A DNA stretch of 64,000 nt from an uncultured Prevotellaceae bacterium (GTDB taxonomy: Bacteria > Bacteroidota > Bacteroidia > Bacteroidales > Bacteroidaceae). The notes beneath the pieces are model-generated. The model was not told where the DNA came from. It made no database searches and saw only the letters and a program-made list of their open reading frames with translations. The translations under genes were made by a program, and so were the position numbers. The DNA is taken from NCBI GenBank assembly GCA_900313615.1, contig OMRP01000002.1:1-64000 (forward strand), given 5' to 3'. This document shows positions 8,874-17,552 of this stretch, one piece after another (position 1 is the first letter of the stretch; each line of letters starts with the position of its first letter).

Positions 8874-10154
8874 TTACCGAAGTTTCATCTGCTTGAGCAG
8901 CCAGTTTTCCCATTCGTCCCACTGTTCCTGATACCAAAAGTGGGCTGTTAGTTGGTAGACGCTCAATGTCTTTGGAGCCGTCACCACGTTGTATGTGGCA
9001 TAGGCCGATGTAGGTGGCACCACATCGTCGTTATAGCCGAAAGAGAACCATGAAGGACAGGTGATAAGACGCGCGAAGTTCACACCATCATAATAGCGCG
9101 CACCCTCTACCTTTTTCATATCAGGATTTTTCTGTCCATAGAAATAATGAGGCCATCCGCACGCCACGCCATTGAGTGCCGACTCATAGTCGCACATGGC
9201 ATCATGAACAGCAGCCATGAAAGTAACCCTTTTGTCGAGAGCCGCCACTGCCAGCGAAAGGAATCCCCCTTGCGAGGACCCCGTCACACCCAGTTCCTTT
9301 CCATTCCATTGCGGCAGCGAAGCAATATAGTCGACCGCCCTTACCGCACCCGTCACCACATGACGGTAGTAATTACGTTCCGGTTCATCGAGGTTCGTCT
9401 GCCAATAGCCGTCGAGTGCCCCACGGTTCAGGTTGTCGTAAATCTTTTGCGGCATGGTTACAGGAATGCCATGTATGCCTATCTCAAGAGTGATAGCACC
9501 TTGCGAGGCCGTCCACACATCACCGCTATAAGGTCGGCATCCAGCACCCGGCACACGCAGCAGTGCAGGGTATCTACCTTCCTTGACCGGCACGCATAAT
9601 ATGCCATAGACACGCCGTCCCTGTTGGTCGTTGGCGAAGTTCACCTCATACACATTCACCTCGTCGGTGCAACGTTCCGGCAGCAATTCACGGTGTGCGT
9701 CGAGCGGCCACTGTCGCGCCGCGGTGAGCGCCTGGCTCCAGAACGCATCGAAATCAGCCGGACATTGCGTGGCGGGCCGCAACTGTTCCGGCGAGAACGC
9801 CGCCGTGCAACTACCCTCATAATCCTTTCCTTCGACATGGGCCACCACCTTGATGCGATAGAATCCAGGGGAACGCATAGAACCCGTCCATTTCATCGAA
9901 CCGTCCTTCAAGGTGACACCTTGTTTTTTCACATCGGGATACATCACTGGTCCCGCCTCATAATCGACGACGACATTGTCGAGCAGTGTGCCCGATTTGC
10001 GCACGTTGACCACGAATTCCGCCTTTTCGCCGGCACGGTAGTTCCAGTCTTGGTGGTCGGGAGTCACCGTCACCACAATGTTATTGCCTCTTATTTGTGC
10101 CGCCATAGGCAGAGCCATACAGGCGGTGAGGAGGATGAAAAGTATTTTTTTCAT
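8874..10154 (-). CDS. secreted CE7-type acetyl (xylan/mannan) esterase
   Basis: Predicted exported alpha/beta-hydrolase, 426 aa, removing acetyl groups from polysaccharide. Residues 1-19 are a signal peptide. Residues about 25-120 form an extra N-terminal beta-sandwich. The CE7 (cephalosporin-C deacetylase/AXE) domain follows, with nucleophile Ser294 in GSSQGG, Asp376 in GYNDDVVPP and His405 in QLTAHFW. The VPGAG and GIHGIP segments are typical of the family. In a mannan operon the natural target is probably O-acetyl groups on glucomannan (inference). The spacers on both sides hold tandem repeats. Confidence 0.87.
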   Translation of the reverse strand: MKKILFILLTACMALPMAAQIRGNNIVVTVTPDHQDWNYRAGEKAEFVVNVRKSGTLLDNVVVDYEAGPVMYPDVKKQGVTLKDGSMKWTGSMRSPGFYRIKVVAHVEGKDYEGSCTAAFSPEQLRPATQCPADFDAFWSQALTAARQWPLDAHRELLPERCTDEVNVYEVNFANDQQGRRVYGILCVPVKEGRYPALLRVPGAGCRPYSGDVWTASQGAITLEIGIHGIPVTMPQKIYDNLNRGALDGYWQTNLDEPERNYYRHVVTGAVRAVDYIASLPQWNGKELGVTGSSQGGFLSLAVAALDKRVTFMAAVHDAMCDYESALNGVACGWPHYFYGQKNPDMKKVEGARYYDGVNFARLITCPSWFSFGYNDDVVPPTSAYATYNVVTAPKTLSVYQLTAHFWYQEQWDEWENWLLKQMKLR

Positions 10155-10155
10155 T

Positions 10156-10278
10156 GAGGAGTTTGGGAGTTTATGAGTTTGGACAAATGATAGGAGTGGA
10201 GGAGTGAAGGAGTGAAGGAGTGAAGGAGTGAAGACAAATGATAAGAATTAATGAGTTTGTGAGTTTATGAGTTTACAG
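10156..10278. repeat. mixed GGAGTTTG / GGAGTGAA array
   Basis: A block of GGAGTTT-type units, then GACAAATG, four GGAGTGAA units, GACAAATG again and GAGTTTAT units. Fills the spacer between the GH5 mannanase and the esterase gene. Confidence 0.8.
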
Positions 10279-10290
10279 GGGGATTTTGTA

Positions 10291-11595
10291 TTATTTTCCG
10301 ATTTTTGCCATGCGGTCTACTTCCGCCTTGACCACATTCAGTGTCGTTGTGTCGGAGGCGAAGACAGAGTTCAGTCCCTGTGCCTCTTGTGCCGGGTCGC
10401 CAGTGTAATCGTCGCCCACCAACCACTGTTCGTGTTTGGGTTTTGCAAAACCACCCCATCCCCAGAAGTTGCATCCAGCGAAGAACCCACCGCTCTCCGC
10501 GTTGTCACCCACGAGCGAGAACACATATTTATAATAGCCGTCACGTCCCTCTGTGGAAGAGTCGAGCGAGAAGGAGAAGCCATCACGCGGATATCCGAAT
10601 TCCTCCATGACCAACGGTTTTTTCAGACGAGCGCACACCGCGAGGTGGTTGTCGATGTATTCCTTAGTGTTCTGGCAACTTTTCTCTAGGTCATCGATGA
10701 GATGATCTTTTCTTGCCCACGACCAGTTATATGGCCACAGGTGCACATTACAATAGTCAATGTTCTTGTCAGCACAAATCCGTTCATAGGAAGCGATGTC
10801 GTTTTCACATCCCCACGACCCCTCACTTCCCACGGAGATAAGGTGGTTAGGGTCCAAGCTACGGATGAGCGCCGCCGCTTCAGCGAGCCATTTCTCAAAG
10901 TCAGGCAGCGCCTCTTTGCTGAATGCCCTTGGTTCATTGCCTATCTGCCATGACATGATGGCCGGATCTTCTATATATGGAGTGTTGGTGTATCTGTTGG
11001 TTCTTGAGAGGATGAATCGCACATAATCGTAGAACAATTCGTGCGCTTTTTGGCTGGAAGCGAATTTCGTCACGAAGTTCATATATGCCGGATAACCATC
11101 CTCGTTGGGACGCGGAGCCTTTCCTTCACCCGCATGCTCGAGGTAGAAGCCGTATCCCCCACTCCACTCCCATGCGTTGTTGAGATAGAGCACGGCCACC
11201 ATGTCGCGCTTTCCCATCTCCATGAGCAGGTAGTCGAGTCCCGCGAGAATCGTGTCGTTGTATACGCCTGGTTCTATCTGCAATGTCGGTTCCACCTTGG
11301 TGGTCACGCCCCTTTGGCCATCCGAGCCCACCAAAATGCGCAGGTTGTCAATGCCCATCTGTATCATGTAATCAAGTTCTCGGCACAGGCGTTCACGGTT
11401 GCCCCCTTGTCCTTCAGAACCGAGGATGGCACCATACCAGAAATTGGTGCCCACATAATAATAAGGTTTGCCGTTTTTGAGGAAATGGCCGTCTTTTACT
11501 TGTATGAACTTGCCACTGTCTTTCTGGCTTGCACTACTGGCACAGCCAAGCATAAATGGGACAAAAAAAGCCAAGGTCAATAGTATTTTTTTCAT
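10291..11595 (-). CDS. GH5 (mannanase-type) lipoprotein, first gene of mannan operon
   Basis: Predicted surface endo-beta-1,4-mannanase, 434 aa. Lipoprotein signal ending at Cys18 (FMLGCAS). The GH5 catalytic pair is clear: acid/base Glu221 in SWQIGNEPR and nucleophile Glu332 in VMEEFGYPR. The sequence resembles mannan-active GH5 (subfamily 7-like) proteins more than cellulases. ATG at 11595 is chosen because it gives a normal lipoprotein signal; a longer open frame to 11697 has an unlikely N-terminus. A weak promoter-like TTATTTTG lies at 11624-11631 on this strand, about 30 nt upstream. It is the promoter-proximal gene of the six-gene cluster. Confidence 0.9.
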   Translation of the reverse strand: MKKILLTLAFFVPFMLGCASSASQKDSGKFIQVKDGHFLKNGKPYYYVGTNFWYGAILGSEGQGGNRERLCRELDYMIQMGIDNLRILVGSDGQRGVTTKVEPTLQIEPGVYNDTILAGLDYLLMEMGKRDMVAVLYLNNAWEWSGGYGFYLEHAGEGKAPRPNEDGYPAYMNFVTKFASSQKAHELFYDYVRFILSRTNRYTNTPYIEDPAIMSWQIGNEPRAFSKEALPDFEKWLAEAAALIRSLDPNHLISVGSEGSWGCENDIASYERICADKNIDYCNVHLWPYNWSWARKDHLIDDLEKSCQNTKEYIDNHLAVCARLKKPLVMEEFGYPRDGFSFSLDSSTEGRDGYYKYVFSLVGDNAESGGFFAGCNFWGWGGFAKPKHEQWLVGDDYTGDPAQEAQGLNSVFASDTTTLNVVKAEVDRMAKIGK

Positions 11596-12048
11596 GATTA
11601 TTTTGGTTGCTATAATTATGGTGCAAAATAAGCAAAAAAAAACTAGAAACCTCGGTATTTTGTTATCTATTTGCAGTACTATTTCATTAAACATCAATTT
11701 TGTAGTGTGCCATCATATTGTAATTTTTGGCTTATCCCAACCCCATCGCAGCCTTCTCAAGGGAGGAAATCATAAAAGGACGGCGAGTGACGGACGACAA
11801 AGATGAATAAAGCAACTTGACAAAAAGCGATTGGCCTTTCCTTTAGCCTTTATTGCCTCAGTATCGTCAGAATTTGATTAAGATAACGAGCTAAATGTAG
11901 CAAATAGTGGAAGAAAACGTGTTGTTTGGCAAAAAAGCATTATTATCCATCAAAATAATACAATTCATTTTCGAAAAATAATACTACTTTTGCACTCAGA
12001 ATTATTTCTATTATAAACTAAAATTTACGCCTAAAACTTAAAACGCTT
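11596..12048. other. divergent intergenic region of the mannan locus
   Basis: Holds the presumed mannan operon promoter (TTATTTTG, 11624-11631 minus), a degenerate copy of the REP-like element near 11737-11765, and the promoter of the next plus-strand gene (TACTTTTG, 11985-11992). No further gene seen. No hybrid two-component or SusR-like regulator is present in the window. Confidence 0.6.
11985..11994 (+). promoter_or_regulatory. -7 box of the beta-sandwich protein gene
   Basis: TACTTTTGCA matches TAnnTTTG. No clear TTTG at the usual distance upstream. The leader to the ATG at 12049 would be about 50 nt. Confidence 0.6.
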
Positions 12049-13014
12049 ATGAAAAAGTTTTTTACTCTAATTGCAATGGCCTTTATGGCACTAAGTGTTA
12101 ACGCCACCGAGATGACTCTTTGGGAAGGCGAAGCTTTGGTAAACGGATGGGGGAACCAACCAGTGTTCTTAAGCGACACTGGAACTGAGTTGAGAAATGC
12201 CGGAGCTCTTCCTGGTGATGTTGTTCGTTTCTATGCTACCGCAGAAAGCGAAGGCTGGCAAGTACAACTTGTTGAAGGTCACTGGGGACCAGTCTATGCC
12301 ATTTATGCAGGTTCTCCCCTTACTGACGCTGATTCAGGTGAGCCTCTCAACAACGAAGTGGTAGACCTTAACGCCCAAGGGTATTTTGAATTTACCCTCA
12401 CTGAAGAAGTGCTGGAGGCTGCCTACACACAAAAATGGTGGGGTGGTGTATTTCTTCTCAATGGTGATGGCAATGTGACAGTAACCAAAATTACTATCGT
12501 TACCGCTCTTGATTGGGAAACTGAGGCTAAAAACATTACCTTCGATGATGGTGGTTTTATTCCAGCTAGTGAATTTGAAGGTTTGAACGACAAAGCAAAA
12601 GTGAAATTTACCTACAATGTCAGCGGTGAGCTGGGTAGCAAGAAGAACTGGGGTATCGGCCGTATCGGTTGCAACGACACTGCCGGAACCGATGGAGCAC
12701 CCAGTTACGTTATTGCCACATTGAGCGCTTCTGACAATGGTGACCTCACATTTGGTTGCTTCTATGAAGACATCAAGAAAGCCCTTGAAGTTACTCCCGA
12801 TGGCATTAAGTTTGAGGTTTGGAGCTTTGATGACGGAGCCATTACAGCAACTCGTGTTAAAGTGGAATCCTTCAATGTGGTTTCTGACGGTATCGACGCC
12901 GTGAAGACTACCCAGACTGAGAATGGCGCCATCTACAACCTCGCAGGCCAGCGTGTCGACGCTTCCTACAGGGGTGTGGTCATCATGAATGGCAAGAAAT
13001 TTATCCAGAAATAA
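12049..13014 (+). CDS. secreted protein with two beta-sandwich domains and sorting-type tail
   Basis: 321 aa, signal peptide 1-19. Residues about 20-150 and 155-280 look like two related beta-rich modules, each with Trp-rich segments (LWEGEALVNGWGN; QKWWGGVFLLNGDG) of the kind seen in carbohydrate-binding modules appended to Bacteroidota glycanases. The last 27 residues (IYNLAGQRVD...VVIMNGKKFIQK) resemble the C-terminal tails of exported Prevotella proteins thought to be type IX secretion cargo. No catalytic motif is seen. It is divergent from the mannan operon, so a glycan-binding surface role is plausible but inferred. It is closed by a strong hairpin. Confidence 0.7.
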   Translation: MKKFFTLIAMAFMALSVNATEMTLWEGEALVNGWGNQPVFLSDTGTELRNAGALPGDVVRFYATAESEGWQVQLVEGHWGPVYAIYAGSPLTDADSGEPLNNEVVDLNAQGYFEFTLTEEVLEAAYTQKWWGGVFLLNGDGNVTVTKITIVTALDWETEAKNITFDDGGFIPASEFEGLNDKAKVKFTYNVSGELGSKKNWGIGRIGCNDTAGTDGAPSYVIATLSASDNGDLTFGCFYEDIKKALEVTPDGIKFEVWSFDDGAITATRVKVESFNVVSDGIDAVKTTQTENGAIYNLAGQRVDASYRGVVIMNGKKFIQK

Positions 13015-13028
13015 ACATTTTCCTGACA

Positions 13029-13070
13029 ATATGAAAGAAGGTGGAGCCGATGCTCCACCTTCTTTCATAT
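13029..13070 (+). terminator. perfect 19-bp hairpin
   Basis: Arms 13029-13047 and 13052-13070 are exact reverse complements with a CGAT loop. T-rich sequence follows only after a short gap. Confidence 0.8.
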
Positions 13071-13136
13071 ATGGCAGGTCTTTTCCTTTTTACCTTTTTT
13101 AATATGTAAAGTGATGGTATTTTAGCGATAAAGAAT

Positions 13137-13146
13137 TACTTTTGCA
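13137..13146 (+). promoter_or_regulatory. -7 box directly at the DUF4835 start codon
   Basis: TACTTTTGCA ends 2 nt before the ATG at 13149. In Bacteroidota the transcript starts a few bases after TTTG, so this predicts a leaderless or nearly leaderless mRNA. Confidence 0.65.
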
Positions 13147-13148
13147 TC

Positions 13149-14054
13149 ATGAAAAGAATCGTTCCCATATTGCTCTGCATGATGGTTTGGGCAAGTCAGT
13201 GCTTGGCCCAGGAGTTGCAAGCCAAGGTGACCATCAACCACCAACAGGTTCAGGGCACCGATGTGAGTGTGTTCGAGGCCTTACAGCAGACCCTGGAACA
13301 GTTCATCAACGACCGTCAATGGACCAACCTTCAGTTTCAGAAGAACGAGCGTATCGTGTGTAATTTCAATATCACCGTGACGAAATACGACGCTTCGTCG
13401 AATGTCTTCACGGCCACTGCCATGATACAGGCCAACAGGCCCGTGTATAATTCAGCATACTCCACCACCCTTTACAACAACAAAGACAACGACTTCAGTT
13501 TTGAATTTTCACAATTCGACCAGTTGGAATTCAACGAGGAGATGATTGACAACCAGCTCACCGCGATGATAGCCTACTATGCCTATCTCATCATCGGCCT
13601 TGACCTCGACTCTTTCTCTCCCATGGGCGGTGAGGATGTGCTGCAACGGTGCATGAATCTGACCAACAACGCCCAGAACCTTGATTTCCCCGGTTGGAAA
13701 GCCTTTGACAACGACCGCAACCGCTTTGCCATCATCAACGACTACCTCGACGGAGGTATGGCACCTTTCCGCCAGTTGCAGTACGACTACTACCGCAAGG
13801 GGCTTGACGAGATGGCCAACAATGCTGACCGCGGTCGTACCGCCATCACCACGGCATTGGAGGAAGACCTGAAGAAATGTCATGAAAACAAGCCATTGAG
13901 CATGCTTCCCCAGATATGGACCGACTACAAGAAAGAAGAATTGGCCAATATCTACAAGGGCAAGGGCACCCAAAAAGAGAAGGAGTCGGTGTACGACATC
14001 CTGTTTAGCATCAATGCCTCGCAAAACAATACGTGGGAGAAGATAAAAGAGTGA
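13149..14054 (+). CDS. porD: DUF4835 family protein (PorD-like, gliding/T9SS-associated)
   Basis: Exported protein of 301 aa with signal peptide 1-20 (ending LAQ). The body matches the DUF4835 family, which includes PorD of the Porphyromonas gingivalis type IX secretion system (established knowledge). The precise role of PorD is not settled. recN follows 81 nt downstream, a common Bacteroidota arrangement. The promoter box abuts the ATG. The stop codon opens a heptamer array (GAGTGAC/GAGTTAT). The window also encodes three proteins with sorting-type C-terminal tails, consistent with a type IX system in this organism (inference). Confidence 0.85.
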   Translation: MKRIVPILLCMMVWASQCLAQELQAKVTINHQQVQGTDVSVFEALQQTLEQFINDRQWTNLQFQKNERIVCNFNITVTKYDASSNVFTATAMIQANRPVYNSAYSTTLYNNKDNDFSFEFSQFDQLEFNEEMIDNQLTAMIAYYAYLIIGLDLDSFSPMGGEDVLQRCMNLTNNAQNLDFPGWKAFDNDRNRFAIINDYLDGGMAPFRQLQYDYYRKGLDEMANNADRGRTAITTALEEDLKKCHENKPLSMLPQIWTDYKKEELANIYKGKGTQKEKESVYDILFSINASQNNTWEKIKE

Positions 14055-14107
14055 CGAGTGACGAGTTATGAGTTATGAGTGACGAGTTATGAGTGACGAA
14101 TAACGAA
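14049..14107 (+). repeat. heptamer array at the DUF4835 stop codon
   Basis: Units GAGTGAC and GAGTTAT alternate with period 7. The stop TGA (14052-14054) is in the first unit, and TGA/TAA recur in shifted frames. It ends about 30 nt before recN. Confidence 0.85.
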
Positions 14108-14135
14108 TGGTCGCTGTCTCGATAATGAATGAAAA

Positions 14136-15830
14136 ATGTTAAAACGACTATACATCAAACATTTCACGCTGATTGACGAACTCGACATCACCTTTGATGC
14201 GGGTTTTTCTGTGATTACAGGTGAGACAGGAGCCGGCAAAAGCATCATCCTCGGTGCCATCGGCTTGCTGTTAGGTCAACGAGCCGATGCGAAGAGCGTG
14301 AAAAGCGGTCACGAGCGTTGCGTGATAGAAGCCCATTTCGATTTGAGCCTCTACGACTTGGAGTCTTTCTTCGACCGCAACGATCTGGACTTTGACGCCA
14401 CCGACACCATCCTCCGTCGTGAGTTGAACATCTCCGGCAAGAGCCGCGCTTTCATCAATGACTGCCCGGTGGGTGTCAGTGTTCTGCGTGAACTTGGCGA
14501 CCAACTGATGGACATCCACAGCCAGCATCAAAACCTTTTGCTGAAAAAAGATGATTTCCAATTGGGCGTGGTCGACATTCTCACTCCCGACAAGCAGACG
14601 CTAGTGGAATATCGCCGTCTGTATCATGAGTACCTGTCGATGCAGCGCCAACTGGATGACCTTCGCCATAACATTGACCACGAGCGTGACAATGAAGATT
14701 TCCTTCGCTATCAGTTGCAGGAATTGCAACAGGCAGGCCTGACCGACGGCGAGCAACAAGAGTTGGAGCAGAAGAGCGAGACGATGGCCCACGCTGAAGA
14801 CATCAAAGGCGGCTTGTACCAAGCCACTCAGTTGCTCGACAGCGATGACGGTGTGGTGCAGCGTCTACGTAGTATTGCCCACGAGCTGCACGCCATAGAA
14901 CAGGTGTTCCCCGCCGCCGCCGAATTGGCTGAGCGCGTTGACAGCAGTCACATCGAGTTGAAAGACATCGCCGCCGAGGTGGATCGCCATACCGACGATG
15001 TGGAGTTCGACCCCCAGGAACTGGAGCGTGTGAACGAACGGCTCGACACCATCTACCACTTGGAAAAGAAACATCACGTAGATGACATTGCCGCCTTGCT
15101 CACGCTGCAAGCGCAGTTGGAAGAGCAACTGTCGCGTATCGACCATGGCGACGAGTTGTTGCATGAGATGGAAGAGAAGACCGCCGCCTTGAAAGCACAA
15201 TGTGAGACGGTGGCCTGGCGACTCACCACCCTTCGCATGGAAGCCGCCCGAAAGGTGGAGCATGAGATGTGCGAACGACTGGTTCCCCTCGGCATGCCCC
15301 ATGTGCGTTTCAAGGTGTCGATGGAAGAAAAGGCATTGGGAGCCGATGGCAAGGACAAGGTGTCGTTCCTCTTCAGTGCCAACACTAGCACGCCGATGCA
15401 ACCCATATCACAAGTAGCCTCTGGCGGTGAGATAGCCCGTGTGATGCTCTCCCTGAAAGCCATGATTAGTGGTGCCGTGAAACTGCCCACCATCATTTTC
15501 GATGAGATAGACACTGGCGTTAGCGGCAAAACCGCCGAGCAGATGGCCCGTATCATGCACGAGATGGGACAGCAAGATCGACAAGTGATTAGCATCACCC
15601 ACTTGCCACAGATTGCCGCCTTGGGCACACAGCACTATAAGGTATATAAGGAAGAAGGCGCCGAAGGCACCACCAGTCACATGAAACGGTTGACTGACGA
15701 CGAGCGTGTGGAAGAGATTGCACAGATGCTCAGCGGTAATAATGTGAGTGCCGCCGCACTGGAGAATGCCAAGGAACTGCTTTTTCAAGGAGCAAGGAGC
15801 AAGGGGCAAGGGGCAAGAGAAATGAATTAA
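14136..15830 (+). CDS. recN: DNA repair protein RecN
   Basis: SMC-like ATPase acting in double-strand break repair in the cytoplasm, 564 aa. N-terminal Walker A GETGAGKS (29-36), long coiled-coil centre (about 150-350), C-terminal signature ASGGEIARVMLSLKAM starting at residue 428, and Walker B with D-loop TIIFDEIDTGVSGKTAEQM. Start ATG 14136 gives the normal N-terminus MLKRLYIKHFTLID. The last residues (after ELLFQ) are encoded by the first units of an intergenic GGAGCAA repeat, so the natural C-terminus appears to have been replaced by repeat-encoded sequence (GARSKGQGAREMN). Confidence 0.96.
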   Translation: MLKRLYIKHFTLIDELDITFDAGFSVITGETGAGKSIILGAIGLLLGQRADAKSVKSGHERCVIEAHFDLSLYDLESFFDRNDLDFDATDTILRRELNISGKSRAFINDCPVGVSVLRELGDQLMDIHSQHQNLLLKKDDFQLGVVDILTPDKQTLVEYRRLYHEYLSMQRQLDDLRHNIDHERDNEDFLRYQLQELQQAGLTDGEQQELEQKSETMAHAEDIKGGLYQATQLLDSDDGVVQRLRSIAHELHAIEQVFPAAAELAERVDSSHIELKDIAAEVDRHTDDVEFDPQELERVNERLDTIYHLEKKHHVDDIAALLTLQAQLEEQLSRIDHGDELLHEMEEKTAALKAQCETVAWRLTTLRMEAARKVEHEMCERLVPLGMPHVRFKVSMEEKALGADGKDKVSFLFSANTSTPMQPISQVASGGEIARVMLSLKAMISGAVKLPTIIFDEIDTGVSGKTAEQMARIMHEMGQQDRQVISITHLPQIAALGTQHYKVYKEEGAEGTTSHMKRLTDDERVEEIAQMLSGNNVSAAALENAKELLFQGARSKGQGAREMN

Positions 15831-15865
15831 GGACAAGAGGAATGAATCAGGGGCAAGAGAATAGA
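15787..15865 (+). repeat. GGAGCAA / GGGGCAAG array overlapping the recN end
   Basis: Heptamer-like units GGAGCAA then GGGGCAA, decaying into GAGAAATGAAT units. The first part is translated as the RecN tail, the rest is intergenic. Confidence 0.8.
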
Positions 15866-15890
15866 ACTAAGTATATTTGGAATATAAAGA

Positions 15891-17552
15891 ATGAAAAAGA
15901 TAATAACTGTTTTGGCAATGATCTTTGTGAGCCTTGCCATCCAAGCACAGCCCGCCGCCGTGAAGACCGCGGGCAAGTCTGTGTTCACCCTCACCACTTT
16001 CAAGGCCGACGGCAGCATACAAGGCACATCTCGTGGCGTATTCATTGACAATGATGGTACTGCAGTGAGTGCTTGGACACCTTTTGCCGGTGCCGACCAC
16101 GCCGTGGTGGTCGATGCCAGCGGCAAGCGGATGGATGTGGACTATATCATTGGTGCCAATGACCTGCATGACATGGCAAAATTTCATGTCGCAGGCAAGA
16201 CCACAGGTAGCAAGCTTGCCACCAGCGGTGTAGCATCAGGCGGCAAAGTATGGCTCCTCGACTTTGCCAAAGGCAAGAGCAATGCCTTGGAAACAACCGT
16301 ATCGAAGCAAGAGACGTTCCAGAACAAATACTTTTTTTACGTCATCTCCATGACAGCCCCTGAGAATACGGCGAGTTGTCCTTTTGTGAACGCCAATGGC
16401 CAAGTGGTGGGCCTGATGCAACCCTCAAAAACTTCCAGCGACGTGAATGCCACCGATGTGCGCTTTGCCGCCGATTTCGTAGCCACTGGTCTTTCCGCTA
16501 ACGAGCCCCTATTGCGTAGCACCAGTATCCCCACTGCTATGCCCACCGATAAAGACCAAGCATTGCTGTCGATGATGCTCGTTGCCCAACAGGGAGACGA
16601 GGTGAAATACACCCGCACCATCGACCTCTTCACCAACCACTTTCCCACCGTTCCCGATGGCTATAATGCCCGTGCCCAACAATTAGTAAACGAGGGCAAA
16701 TACGCTGATGCCGCCCGTATCATGGAGACAGCCATCAGCAAATGTTCACCCAAAGACGAGGTGCATTTCGACTATGCTCGACTTATCTACCAAAAGGTGA
16801 TGTTCAGTCGTGACAGTCTCTTTACCGCGTGGACCCTCGACAAAGCCTTGAGCGAGGTACAAACCGCATACAACATCAACCCCCTGCCACTGTATCAACA
16901 TCTACAGGCTCAGATTATCTTCAGCCAAGGCGACTTCCAGGGAGCCTACGACCAGTTCATTGCACTTACGACCACCGATTTCCGCAATCCTGAACTCTTT
17001 TTGGAAGCCTCACAGTGCAAACAGCGTCTTCAGGCTCCAGTGCAAGAGCGCTTAGCATTGTTGGACAGCGCCGTTGCCACCTGTCGCACACCCCTCACGT
17101 CAGAGGCCGCCCCCTATTTTCTGGCCCGTGGCGCCACCCTCGATGAGGTTGGCGAATACCGTCGCGCCGTTGTAGACTACAATCAATACGATTCGCTGAT
17201 GTACGGTCGTGTGAGTCCTGAATTCTTCTACCAGCGGGGACAGTGCGAGGTGAAAGCTCGCATGTTCCAACAAGCCCTTGACGACTATGCCCGCGCCATC
17301 ATCCTCACGCCGGGCGACCCTATGCTCATGGCTGAGATGTGCTCGCTACAGATACGTGTGAACAAACTTGACGATGCGCTCAAGACCGCCGATGTTATCA
17401 TCCACATTGCCCCGGACTACGACGAAGGCTACCTGTTGAAGGGACTCGCGCAGGTACAATCAGGCAAGAAGAAAGAAGGATTGGAGAACCTACGAAAAGC
17501 GCAGCAAATGGGTAATGAGCAGGCCGCAGGGCTGATTGAGAAGTATAAGTGA
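15891..17552 (+). CDS. secreted degenerate trypsin-fold protease with TPR repeats
   Basis: 553 aa with signal peptide 1-19. Residues about 25-200 resemble a chymotrypsin/DegP-type fold, but the catalytic positions look lost: the expected His region reads SAWTPFAGADH, and the expected GNSG-like Ser loop reads SCPFVNANGQVVGL. The Asp region LHDMAKFHV is retained. Residues about 235-550 are tetratricopeptide repeats (for example YADAARIMETAI, FQQALDDYARAI). Probably a periplasmic scaffold rather than an active protease; that is inferred from motifs only. It follows recN at 60 nt and may be co-transcribed. The stop codon starts a GGAGTGAA octamer array. Confidence 0.78.
   Translation: MKKIITVLAMIFVSLAIQAQPAAVKTAGKSVFTLTTFKADGSIQGTSRGVFIDNDGTAVSAWTPFAGADHAVVVDASGKRMDVDYIIGANDLHDMAKFHVAGKTTGSKLATSGVASGGKVWLLDFAKGKSNALETTVSKQETFQNKYFFYVISMTAPENTASCPFVNANGQVVGLMQPSKTSSDVNATDVRFAADFVATGLSANEPLLRSTSIPTAMPTDKDQALLSMMLVAQQGDEVKYTRTIDLFTNHFPTVPDGYNARAQQLVNEGKYADAARIMETAISKCSPKDEVHFDYARLIYQKVMFSRDSLFTAWTLDKALSEVQTAYNINPLPLYQHLQAQIIFSQGDFQGAYDQFIALTTTDFRNPELFLEASQCKQRLQAPVQERLALLDSAVATCRTPLTSEAAPYFLARGATLDEVGEYRRAVVDYNQYDSLMYGRVSPEFFYQRGQCEVKARMFQQALDDYARAIILTPGDPMLMAEMCSLQIRVNKLDDALKTADVIIHIAPDYDEGYLLKGLAQVQSGKKKEGLENLRKAQQMGNEQAAGLIEKYK

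Noticed and set aside
9147..10157. Long plus-strand open frames opposite the CE7 esterase gene
   Set aside because: They are the antisense of a gene with intact catalytic motifs and have no family resemblance, signal peptide or promoter.
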